A DNA stretch of 38,720 bases from JAKFEW01 sp036675505 (lineage in GTDB: Bacteria > Cyanobacteriota > Sericytochromatia > S15B-MN24 > JAQBPE01), in NCBI GenBank assembly GCA_036675505.1, contig JAKFEW010000117.1, positions 1-38,720 on the forward strand, written 5' to 3'. The translations under genes were made by a program, and so were the position numbers. Shown here one piece after another: positions 7,168 to 15,613 of this stretch; position 1 is the first letter of the stretch; each line of letters starts with the position of its first letter. The notes below the pieces were generated by a model. The model saw nothing but the letters and a program-made list of their open reading frames with translations, was not told the DNA's origin and ran no database searches.

Positions 7168-8202
7168 TTACCAATCCCAGCCCAACATGAGGCAATTGAG
7201 GCCGCTGCCGATGCCGAGCCAGGCCACGCGCTGGCCAGGCGCGAGCGCGCCGCGCTCGGCGGCGAGCGCGGCGGTCAAAGGCACCGCCACGCTCCCGGTG
7301 TTGCCGAGGAATTCGAAGGTCGTGAAGTCGCGGTCCGGCGTCACGCCCAGGGCACCGAGCATGGCGGCGCGGTTGGCCTGGCCGACCTGGTGGCAGATCG
7401 TCCGATCCGGCGCTTCCCAGCCCACGGCGGGCAGGAAGGCGGCCCAGGTCCGCGCGCCGAGCGGCACGCCATGCTTGAGCACCTGCACCGCGTCGGTCGC
7501 CATCACCTCGCGCTGGCGCGGCGGCTCACGCCGGTCGGGGCCCCAGCGGCAGAGCTCGTGATGCGCGGGCGCTGCCCGCAGGGCGCCGCCCGCGAGCCGC
7601 GGCCCGGGCGTGCCGAGCGAGCCGTCGGTCAGCACGATCGCCGCCGCGCCCGAGCCGCCGGTGAGCGTGGCGATCGATCGGGTGAAGTGCGCCATCGAGC
7701 GTTCCGCGAGCATCTCGGCGATCATCGCCTCGTTGATCTCGCGCGCGGACTCGCAGCCCACCACCACGCCCGCGCGGATCTGGCCGAGCTCGATCATGTT
7801 CGCGACGGCGAGCACCCCCGACATCATGCCGAGGCACGCGTTGGCGAGGTCGAAGACCGCCGCTTCCTCGGGCACGCCGAGCAGGTGCGCGACCTCGCAG
7901 GCCGTGGCGGGCTCGTGGTCATCGCGGCAGACGCTGCCGTAGACCACCGCGCCGAGCGCCGAGGGAGGCACGCCGGCGGCCTCGAGCGCGCGTTCCGCGG
8001 CGGCCGCCGCCAGCGGCGCGAGGCGCTGATCGGGCTCCCACCAGCGGCGCTCGCGGATGCCGGTGAGGTAGGCGAGCTGCCCTTCGGGGATGCGCAGCTC
8101 GTCGTAGAGCGGCTTGATCCGCGACTCGAGCGCCGTGGTCGTGACCACGACGGGGGGCAGCTCGTACCCAAGGCCTGCCATGCGGACCCGCGAATACCTC
8201 AC
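7168..8202 (-). CDS. oleA: OleA-like head-to-head acyl condensing thiolase
   Basis: The 344-aa protein is a FabH/thiolase-fold enzyme with Cys123 (LANACLG), His271 (ICHQVG) and Asn301 (GNTGS), and the typical C-terminal GIGSGLNC. The segments SVCRDDHEPAT and FDLANACLG follow the Xanthomonas OleA pattern more closely than FabH. OleA performs a non-decarboxylative Claisen condensation of two acyl thioesters to a 2-alkyl-3-keto acid. I chose GTG at 8202, which overlaps the preceding lipoprotein stop as GTGA and places the N-terminus (MRYSRVRMAGL) in register with known OleA (M-x4-V-x2-AGL). Sharing an operon with a Pfa synthase suggests that its substrates are Pfa-made polyenoyl chains. Confidence 0.93.
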   Translation of the reverse strand: MRYSRVRMAGLGYELPPVVVTTTALESRIKPLYDELRIPEGQLAYLTGIRERRWWEPDQRLAPLAAAAAERALEAAGVPPSALGAVVYGSVCRDDHEPATACEVAHLLGVPEEAAVFDLANACLGMMSGVLAVANMIELGQIRAGVVVGCESAREINEAMIAEMLAERSMAHFTRSIATLTGGSGAAAIVLTDGSLGTPGPRLAGGALRAAPAHHELCRWGPDRREPPRQREVMATDAVQVLKHGVPLGARTWAAFLPAVGWEAPDRTICHQVGQANRAAMLGALGVTPDRDFTTFEFLGNTGSVAVPLTAALAAERGALAPGQRVAWLGIGSGLNCLMLGWDW

Positions 8203-8789
8203 GGCTGCACCTCGATCGTCGCGGGAACGCCGGGCTTGGGCGGCGCGGGCGGATCGCCCGGGCCAGGCTCGTATTGCATGCCGAGCGGCCGCGAGCCGTC
8301 GAAGCCCACCACCTCGATCGTGTAGGTGCCGGCGGCCGGGAAGGTGATGTTGCGCGTGGCCTTCACGGACTTCGGCGGCGCCGCGCGGTCGATCACCTGG
8401 CAGGGCCGGCTCTCGTCGCGCGCCACGCTCTTCATCGCGAGCCCGAGCTTGAGCGTCGGCGGCTTGGCGCCGGCGTTCACGCCCCAGCCCGGCAGATCGT
8501 AGGTCGGCTGCGCGACCTCGCAGATGACGGCCTTGTCGGTGCCCGTCGCGGCGTAGATCGTGAAGGTCGCGGCCTTGCCCGCCTTCACCGTGGCGGGCCC
8601 ATCGACGCGGTAAATCACCGCGGCGGTCCGCTGCGACGTGCCACAGACCTCGCACCCGGCTTCATCCGCCGCGGTGGGGGGGGCGGGCGTGAACGAGCCG
8701 CGCGGCGGCCTGGGCGTGAACCAATCGCAGCCGGCGCCGACCACGCCGAGCAGCACGGCGGCCGAGGCCGCGCGGGCGAACCGCTTCAT
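8199..8789 (-). CDS. Lipoprotein of unknown function inside the Pfa-Ole operon
   Basis: The 196-aa protein has an N-terminal signal ending GVVGAGC (lipid-modified Cys21), then a Pro-rich tether. The mature part looks like an all-beta Ig/transthyretin-like sandwich (ATVKAGKAATFTIYAATG ... FPAAGTYTIEVVGF) with four cysteines, Cys46/Cys49 (CEVC), Cys90 and Cys130, which could form two disulfides or a metal site. The start ATG overlaps the megasynthase stop by 4 nt and the stop overlaps the oleA GTG by 4 nt, so it is translated as an integral member of the pathway operon. A role in export, storage or membrane placement of the lipid product is possible but unproven. The family is not recognised. 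Confidence 0.85.
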   Translation of the reverse strand: MKRFARAASAAVLLGVVGAGCDWFTPRPPRGSFTPAPPTAADEAGCEVCGTSQRTAAVIYRVDGPATVKAGKAATFTIYAATGTDKAVICEVAQPTYDLPGWGVNAGAKPPTLKLGLAMKSVARDESRPCQVIDRAAPPKSVKATRNITFPAAGTYTIEVVGFDGSRPLGMQYEPGPGDPPAPPKPGVPATIEVQP

Positions 8790-11700
8790 CGCGCGCCCTC
8801 CGGCTCGAGGGCGATCGTGAAGTCGGTCATGCCGTAGATCGGGCGCCCATCGACGAGCAACAGGCCATCGGCGACGATCGTGCGCGTGGCGTCGTCCACC
8901 GCCTTGATGTGCGCCTCGACCACTGCCTCGCCGTTGCCCGGCACGATCTGCCCGCGGTAGACCCATTCATGCGCGCAGCCCGGCTTCATGGCCGCGAACC
9001 GCAGGCCCTGGCCGCCCCCGCCCCAGCGGCGCCCGGCCTCGGCCTTGAGCAGCTGCACCAGCGACTCGAGGCCGAGGGAGCCCGGGCAAACGGGATCCTG
9101 GTAGAAGTGGGCGGCGAAGTACCACTCGGCCGGATCGACGGCCTTGCGGCCGCGGATGAAGCCGCGGCCGTGACGTCCGCCGGTGGGTTCCCAGGCCTCG
9201 ATCGTGTCGACCATCCGCATGCGGCCGCGCGGCATCGGCAGCGGTCCCGCGGGGAAGGGCACCGGCGCGTAAAGCGGCGATCGCCAGGCCTCGGTGCCGC
9301 GGATGCCGACCTGCTGGGCCAACGCGGCCTTGGTGAAGAAGCCGAACATGGTCCAGCCGTCGTAGACGAGCTCGCCACCGCAGTGGATCGCGAATTCGTA
9401 CTCCTGGACGATCATGCCGCCCGAAATCGAGACCTTGGTGAGCGTGGTCTTCGTCGACAGGGTCCCGCTCGTGGGGGTGATCAGCCGGTGCTGGACCGCC
9501 TTGCCGCCGAGGTTGCGGAACGAGAGGTCGACGTCGGCCGTGAGCGCGGAGCCTACATAGGCCGCGAGCCAGCCGCAGGGCTGCAGGCCGACCTCGAGCA
9601 GGACCGCGAAGGGCATCGTGGGCTGGCCGTCGTCGGCGAAGTACCAGGCGTCCGGCGGCACGTCGTAGTCGGCCAGGCACCACGCGCCGGCCTGGCAGAC
9701 CCACGGCTCGCCGCCGACCGCGGTGACGCGGTCGACGAACATGTAGGGCGGGCCGGGGAGGCGCGCGATGACGCGGTCGTGGTCGAAGATGGTGTAGCGA
9801 TCGCCGAAGGCCTCGGAGGGCTTGCCGGTGGCGTAGGCGAGGATTCTCTCGGGGCCGTAGAGGGCCGCCGCAGGCGGTGCGAGGGCCGCCGCAGACGGTG
9901 CGAGGGCCGACCAAAGGGCCTCGAGCGCAGCGCGCTGCAAGCCGCTCGCCCGCACGCTCATGTCCGTGATCCGCACGATTGGCTTGCCGTCCGCCGACAT
10001 CAGCGCATCCGCCAGCGCGAAGGGCGTCCCGTCAGGCAGGTAGCCCAGCTCCTTGATCACGATCTCGTACGTCACGACCTTCGTCGACGCCAGCACCTGC
10101 CCGCGGCACTCCAGCCGGCTGCCGACCTCCGGCAGCGGCTCGTACACCACCGTCCCCGCCTCGCCGACCCAGCCCATGCGCATCAAGTGGATGCGCAAGG
10201 TATGCATGCAGCACTCGAACATGAGCGTGCCGGGCATGACCATGTCGTCGACGAAGTGGCAGGTGAGGTACCAGGCGTCAGGCGTCACGTCGTGCTCGGC
10301 GCGAATCAGGCCGAGGCCGAAGCGTCCGCCCGTGGGCTCCAGCGCGACGACGCGGTCGACCAGGCGCATCGCCCCGCCCGGGATCGCCGCCGCCCGCCCC
10401 AGCCCGAGACCTGCGAAGGCTGGGCCGAAGGCTGCGCCCAGGTCGCCCGCGCGCAATGCGTCGAGCCGGCCCGCGTCGTAGGTCTCGCGCTCCATCGGGG
10501 CGAGCGCCCGCCAGTCTGCGGGCAGCTTGCCCGGCTGCGGCTTGAGATCGAGCGCCGTGAAGATGACGCCCCGGCCCGCCGCCAGGTGGGCGTCGGTGAA
10601 GAAGCCGGCGCAGCCACGGCGCATCGTCAGCAGCGGCTCGCCGTCCACGGTGCCGTCGAAGCGGAAGAAGAAGAGCGTGACGCCGCCCTGGTCCATGAAG
10701 CGCTCGATCGCGATGTCGTACCGGATCGTGGCGCCCGGCCCGGGCAACGGGCGGTGGAACGTGACCACCGCGTCGAGCAGCCGATAGCAAGCCAGGCCGC
10801 GGGTCTTGAAATCGATGCCGAGCCAGGCCGAGAGGAACAGGTCGGCCTGCCCGGCCTCGACGGCGATGCAGGTGGGGATCCGGCCGGCGTCGAGGTACCA
10901 GGCGTCGGCCTTCACGTCGTGCTCGGTCACGACCGTGCCGTGCGTGAGCGAGCCGCGCTCGCCCGTGACCTCGACGATGCGATCGACGAGCATCAGCGGC
11001 TCGTCGGGCAGGCGCACGCGGGTCGGGAAGGCGTCGATCGGCGCGAAGTAGTCGCCGAGCACGGGGCCGATGCGGCCGCGGGCGTAGTCGAGGCAGGCGT
11101 CGCGGTCCATGAAGACGGCGCGGGCAGATGGCGCGTCGGGCGAGGCCGGCGGCAGCGGCGCGAAGCCTGCCAGGGCCTGCAGGTCGGCGATTTGCACCAG
11201 CGCCTGGGCCTGGCCCGCCGCCAGCGCGAGGAAGGCCGCGTGGGCCTCGCCGACGGCCCCCTGGGCCGCCGCGAGCGCGTGGGCCGATCGGGCCGCGAGG
11301 CCGAAGGCACCCGGCTCTTCGCGCCGCGCCACCGCCAGCGAGGGAGTTGGAGTAGGAGTGGGAGTGGGAGTTGGACTTATTTGTTTCACAACCGAGCTAC
11401 CGGGCATTGTTGCCACCTTCACCAGATTAATTGTCACCGGCTCGTCCGCGCCCGGCCGCGGCGCATGCAACGGCACCCGCACCACGGGCCCGCTCGGCCC
11501 GATCGCCGGCGCGACACCCAGCGCCGTCGCCGGCACCCCGTAAATCGGCGCCAGGTCGATCGGCACGCGCTCGGCATGCAGGTGCGCGAGCAACCGCAGC
11601 AACGTCGCCTCGGCCGGCTGGCCCTTCATGCAGGCCGAGCGCGCGAGGTGGGGGCGATCGCCCAGGATGGCACGCACCATGCGGCTGCACGAGTTTCGCG

Positions 11701-14700
11701 GCCCGAGCTCCACGAAGGCGCGCGCGCCGTCGACATACGCCGCCCGCACGACGGCCGGGAAATCCAGGCCCTCGAGCGCCTGCGCCACGATCGAGCCGGC
11801 TGCCGTCTCGCGGGTCACGCCGTAGGCCTGGCCCCAGCGGCCGCTATAGAAGCGTACGTCGGAGGGCGGCGTGGTGGGCAGATCGTGCAGCGCGCGGTAG
11901 GGCTCCTCGACCTGGGCCGCCACCTCGCAGTGCACCGAGGTCACGCCCTCGAGCGCCAGGAAGCCGCAGCCGAGCTTCGCCACCAACCGGTCCACGGCGG
12001 CGGGTTCGCCGCCCACCACGCACTCGCCGGGCGCGTTCACGATGAGCAAATAGGCCCGCGGGATCTCGGCGATCGCCGCGCGCACCGCGGCCGGCGCCCG
12101 GTCGACGACGCCCAGCTTCCAGGCCGCCCGCTCGCCAGGGGCGAGGCCCCAGGCCCGGGCCGCGGCCGCGTAGTCGCCGCCCAGCTCGTCGGTGAAAAGC
12201 GAGGTCTCGGCCATGCGGCGCGCGAGCGCGTCGCGGTCGGTCCAGGTGCGGGTGGCCACCAGGCCGGCGGTCTCGCCGAGGCTGTAGCCGATCACGGCGG
12301 CAGGCTTCACGCCGAACGCCGTGACGAGGTCGTGCATCAGCGCGCCGTACGCCACCTGCCCGAGCAACGTCGTGCGGTGATCGCCCGCGAGCGCGGCCTC
12401 GCACGCGCTCTCCCAGCCTTTCGGCCACGTGGCGCGCCAGGGCACCAACCCGGCCGGGCACACCTGGCTCGCGAGCCAGGCGGTCTCGGCATCCTGGCGG
12501 CGTGGGATCTCCGGGAAGGCGGCCCAGAGATCGCGGCCCATCCCGGCGAAATGGTTGCCCGAGCCCGGGAAGACGAAGGCGATCGGCGCATCCGCGCCGA
12601 GCGGGCTCGCCGAGTAGTACACGGCGGCCGTCGGCAGCACCGGGTCCGCGCCCGGCACGGGCGAGCCCTCGACCGCCCGGCGGGCCTCGCCGAGGCGGGT
12701 CGCGAGGTCGGCCGCGTCGGCGGCCACGATCGCGAGGCCGAGCGCGCCCTGGCCCACGCCCTGGTCGGCCCACCAACCCCGTGCGATCGCCTCGACCGGC
12801 GTATCGGGCGCCTGCTCGACGAGCCAGGCGGCGAGCCGGTCGAGCGCGGCCAGGAGCGCGGGCTGGTCGGCGCCGGCCAGCGCGAACAGGCCGTGAGACG
12901 CCGCGCCCAATGGCCGCCGGCGCTCATCGCGCACGCGCGCCTCGGCCGCGGCGGCCTGGCGCTCGGCACCGGCGAGCACGACGTGGGCCGCCGTGCCGTC
13001 GAGCCCGAGGATGCTCACGCCGGCGCGGCGCGGGCCGATGATCCGATCACGGAACCAATACTGCGGGGCGCCGGGCCGGTGCAGCGCCGGCCCCATGGGC
13101 TGCGCTGCGTCATCGGCCACCGGACGCCAGGGTGGCAGGATCTCCTGGTAGAGGCAGAGCGCGGCGCGGACGAGGCTCGCCATGCCGGCCGCGACGCCCG
13201 CCCGGCCGACGACCTGGGCCGTCCGGCCGAGGGCGGTTGCGGGCGCCTGGGCTGGCGCGCCGCCGAAGGCGAGCGCGAGGCCCGCGGCCTCGGCCACGAG
13301 GGCCCCGGCATCGAGCTCGAGCAGACCCGCCGAGCCGGGCGCGGCGCCCGCTTCGCCCCACGCGGCGTCCACGGCGGCACGCACCGCGGCCGCGCCCGGC
13401 GGCGCTACCGCACGCCAGGTCGCGGCGGAAGCCTGCGCCGGGTCGCCCGCCGCGGGCGTTGCCGCGGCCGGCCGGCCTCCGCTCGCCGCCGCGAGCCCTT
13501 CCACAATGGCGTAGATCCGGTCACCGTCGCGTTCGGCGTCGGCGAGGCGCTTGAGCACGACAGCACCCGCGCCTTCGCCGGTCGGCACGGGCGCGCCCTC
13601 GGCCGCGCGCGCCGCGAGCATGCGCGGGTCGCCCGCCAGGTCGACGGCACCCACGAGCGCCACGTCGATCTCGCCGCGCTGCAGGGCGCGCACGCCCGCC
13701 TCGAGCGCCCGATAGGCCGACGCCTCCTCGGCCTGCACGGTGTGGGTGGGGCCGCCGAAGCGGAACTCGCGGGCGAGCCGGCTCGCCACCATGCCGCCCA
13801 GCGCGCCGACCGTGCGGTCGGCGGTCAGGGCCGGCGTTTCCGGTCGCTCGCCGCGGGCCAGGCGGCGCCAGCGGCGGTGGTAGTCGGTGGTGCGCGGGTC
13901 GAGGCCGATGCCCACGTAAGCGCCGGCGCGCGGGCGGCGCGCCGAGCGGTCGGCCAGCGCGCCGCCCGCGTCGCGCAGGGCCTCGTCGGCCGCCAGGAGC
14001 ATGAGCGCCTGCTGCGGCAGCATGTCCGCGAGCTCCCGCGGCGGGATGCGGAAGGCGGCGGTGGCGACCTCCACGTCGCCGGGCAGCCAGCATCCCGCGA
14101 CGTCGGGCCCTTCCGCCACGCCACCGGCGCGCTCGCGCGCGGGTCGCGGGCCATGGGCGGCCGCGAGACGGCCACCGAGGGTGGCCTCCTGGAACGCACG
14201 CAGGCCGACGAGGCCGCCGAACCGGACGCCCATCCCGATGATCGCGACAGCGTCACCCGGACCCGGCGAACGCGACGGCTCGCCAGCCGGGCGTGCCTGG
14301 TATTCCTCGACGAGGACATGGGCGTTGATGCCGCCGAACCCGAAAGCGCTGACGGCCGCCCGCCGTGGGCGGTCATCCGCCGCCGGCCACGGCTCGGCCG
14401 TCGTGAGCACCCGCAGGCCCGAGCCAGCCAGGCCCAGCGCCGGCGAAGCCGCCTGGAAGCTCGCCGTCGGCGGCAGCTCCCGGTGCACGAGGGCCTGCAC
14501 CGTCTTGATCAACCCGGCCGCACCCGCCGCCGTGAGCAGGTGGCCCACGTTCGACTTCACGGAGCCCAGCACGGCTGCGGCCTGCGCCTCTCCGCGCAGC
14601 GCCTTGAGGCTCGCGACCTCCACGCCGTCGCCGAGCGGCGTGCCGGTGGCGTGGCATTCGAGCAGGTCGACGCTGCCAGGCGCCCAACCGGCCAGCCGGT

Positions 14701-15613
14701 AGGCCTCGTGCATCGCGCGCAACTGCCCTTCCGAGCTCGGCGCGAGCAGGCTGCCGTCGATGTCGTTCGAGGTGCCCACGGCGCGGATGACGGCCCAGAT
14801 GCGATCGCCGTCACGCTCGGCGTCGGCGAGGCGCTTGAGGGCCAGGATGCCCGCGCCCTCGCCGACCACCAGGCCATCGCCCGCGGCGTCGAAGGGCGTG
14901 CACTGGCCGCGGGCCGACAGCGCGCGCAGCTGGCTGAAGCCCATCTGGGTGTAGAGGCTGTCGGGCCGCGAGACGCCACCCGCCAGCATCAGGTCCGCAC
15001 GGCCGGCCGCAAGCTCCGCACAAGCGAGCTTCACGGCGTACAGCGACGACGCACAGGCCGCGTCCAAGGCCCAGCCGCCGAGCCCGAGCCCCAACGCCCG
15101 GGCGATCAACCCGCCGGGCAAGCCGGGGCCGCGGTAGGCACCGGCGGGCGCACCTTCGGCGCCGTCGGCGCCGTCGAGCAGCGCGGCTGCATGCGCGGCC
15201 GCGCCCTCGTCGGGGAGCACGATGTTGCCGATGATCACGCCGGCGCGTGCGAGGTCCAGGCTGGCCGTGCGGACGCCCGTCCAGGCCTGGCGGGCGGCGG
15301 TGAGGCCCAGGTGGAACAGCGGGTCGAGGTCCACGAGCGCTTCAGGCGGCAGCGCGAAGCCCGTCGGATCGAAGCGGAAGCCCTTCACGAGGCAGGCGCG
15401 TGCGGAGGCGACGCGGTCGGGCGCGCCTTTCTCGCCGTCGCGGACGGCCGCAGGGTCGAGCATCCAGCGCGCGGCCTCCACGTCGGCGGCCGCGGCGTGG
15501 CCGCGCCGCACATTCGCCCAGAGCGCATCCGGATCCGCGGCATCGGGGAAGACGCCGCCGAGCCCGACGATCGCGATGGGCTCCCAGCTGCCGCTCGCCC
15601 TACCCGTGCTCAT
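8786..15613 (-). CDS. Pfa3/PfaBC-like megasynthase: KS-CLF-AT-four hotdog (DH) domains
   Basis: The 2275-aa protein extends and dehydrates acyl chains with the PfaA-like partner. Domains in order: ketosynthase (about 1-430, active Cys187 in DAACASS); chain-length-factor-like KS (about 455-870) in which the Cys position is Glu630 (VQAEEASA); acyltransferase (about 1010-1330, Ser1111 in GYSLGE); a low-complexity Pro-Thr linker (about 1400-1425); then four FabA-type hotdogs. Hotdogs 2 and 4 keep the catalytic His (His1786 in CHFVDDMVMPG, His2169 in AHFYQDPVCPG), while 1 and 3 lack it, so they form two catalytic double-hotdog dehydratases/isomerases. No AGPAT or thioesterase domain follows. The layout matches myxobacterial Pfa3, equal to PfaC plus a PfaB-like AT. 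The start overlaps the pfaA stop by 4 nt. The exact product is unknown. Confidence 0.92.
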   Translation of the reverse strand: MSTGRASGSWEPIAIVGLGGVFPDAADPDALWANVRRGHAAAADVEAARWMLDPAAVRDGEKGAPDRVASARACLVKGFRFDPTGFALPPEALVDLDPLFHLGLTAARQAWTGVRTASLDLARAGVIIGNIVLPDEGAAAHAAALLDGADGAEGAPAGAYRGPGLPGGLIARALGLGLGGWALDAACASSLYAVKLACAELAAGRADLMLAGGVSRPDSLYTQMGFSQLRALSARGQCTPFDAAGDGLVVGEGAGILALKRLADAERDGDRIWAVIRAVGTSNDIDGSLLAPSSEGQLRAMHEAYRLAGWAPGSVDLLECHATGTPLGDGVEVASLKALRGEAQAAAVLGSVKSNVGHLLTAAGAAGLIKTVQALVHRELPPTASFQAASPALGLAGSGLRVLTTAEPWPAADDRPRRAAVSAFGFGGINAHVLVEEYQARPAGEPSRSPGPGDAVAIIGMGVRFGGLVGLRAFQEATLGGRLAAAHGPRPARERAGGVAEGPDVAGCWLPGDVEVATAAFRIPPRELADMLPQQALMLLAADEALRDAGGALADRSARRPRAGAYVGIGLDPRTTDYHRRWRRLARGERPETPALTADRTVGALGGMVASRLAREFRFGGPTHTVQAEEASAYRALEAGVRALQRGEIDVALVGAVDLAGDPRMLAARAAEGAPVPTGEGAGAVVLKRLADAERDGDRIYAIVEGLAAASGGRPAAATPAAGDPAQASAATWRAVAPPGAAAVRAAVDAAWGEAGAAPGSAGLLELDAGALVAEAAGLALAFGGAPAQAPATALGRTAQVVGRAGVAAGMASLVRAALCLYQEILPPWRPVADDAAQPMGPALHRPGAPQYWFRDRIIGPRRAGVSILGLDGTAAHVVLAGAERQAAAAEARVRDERRRPLGAASHGLFALAGADQPALLAALDRLAAWLVEQAPDTPVEAIARGWWADQGVGQGALGLAIVAADAADLATRLGEARRAVEGSPVPGADPVLPTAAVYYSASPLGADAPIAFVFPGSGNHFAGMGRDLWAAFPEIPRRQDAETAWLASQVCPAGLVPWRATWPKGWESACEAALAGDHRTTLLGQVAYGALMHDLVTAFGVKPAAVIGYSLGETAGLVATRTWTDRDALARRMAETSLFTDELGGDYAAAARAWGLAPGERAAWKLGVVDRAPAAVRAAIAEIPRAYLLIVNAPGECVVGGEPAAVDRLVAKLGCGFLALEGVTSVHCEVAAQVEEPYRALHDLPTTPPSDVRFYSGRWGQAYGVTRETAAGSIVAQALEGLDFPAVVRAAYVDGARAFVELGPRNSCSRMVRAILGDRPHLARSACMKGQPAEATLLRLLAHLHAERVPIDLAPIYGVPATALGVAPAIGPSGPVVRVPLHAPRPGADEPVTINLVKVATMPGSSVVKQISPTPTPTPTPTPSLAVARREEPGAFGLAARSAHALAAAQGAVGEAHAAFLALAAGQAQALVQIADLQALAGFAPLPPASPDAPSARAVFMDRDACLDYARGRIGPVLGDYFAPIDAFPTRVRLPDEPLMLVDRIVEVTGERGSLTHGTVVTEHDVKADAWYLDAGRIPTCIAVEAGQADLFLSAWLGIDFKTRGLACYRLLDAVVTFHRPLPGPGATIRYDIAIERFMDQGGVTLFFFRFDGTVDGEPLLTMRRGCAGFFTDAHLAAGRGVIFTALDLKPQPGKLPADWRALAPMERETYDAGRLDALRAGDLGAAFGPAFAGLGLGRAAAIPGGAMRLVDRVVALEPTGGRFGLGLIRAEHDVTPDAWYLTCHFVDDMVMPGTLMFECCMHTLRIHLMRMGWVGEAGTVVYEPLPEVGSRLECRGQVLASTKVVTYEIVIKELGYLPDGTPFALADALMSADGKPIVRITDMSVRASGLQRAALEALWSALAPSAAALAPPAAALYGPERILAYATGKPSEAFGDRYTIFDHDRVIARLPGPPYMFVDRVTAVGGEPWVCQAGAWCLADYDVPPDAWYFADDGQPTMPFAVLLEVGLQPCGWLAAYVGSALTADVDLSFRNLGGKAVQHRLITPTSGTLSTKTTLTKVSISGGMIVQEYEFAIHCGGELVYDGWTMFGFFTKAALAQQVGIRGTEAWRSPLYAPVPFPAGPLPMPRGRMRMVDTIEAWEPTGGRHGRGFIRGRKAVDPAEWYFAAHFYQDPVCPGSLGLESLVQLLKAEAGRRWGGGGQGLRFAAMKPGCAHEWVYRGQIVPGNGEAVVEAHIKAVDDATRTIVADGLLLVDGRPIYGMTDFTIALEPEGAR
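11341..11374 (-). repeat. Hexanucleotide tandem repeat encoding a Pro-Thr linker
   Basis: About five to six copies of a GGAGTN-type hexamer on the plus strand encode a (Pro-Thr)n run on the minus strand. This run forms the interdomain linker between the AT and the first dehydratase hotdog of the megasynthase. Flanking codons (11375-11435) are unusually A+T-rich (ATT, AAT, AAA, CAA, ATA) for this gene. Confidence 0.85.

Noticed and set aside
11341..11374. Tandem hexamer considered as a phase-variation tract
   Set aside because: A 6-bp unit changes length in whole codons, so loss or gain cannot switch the frame; kept only as a linker-length repeat.
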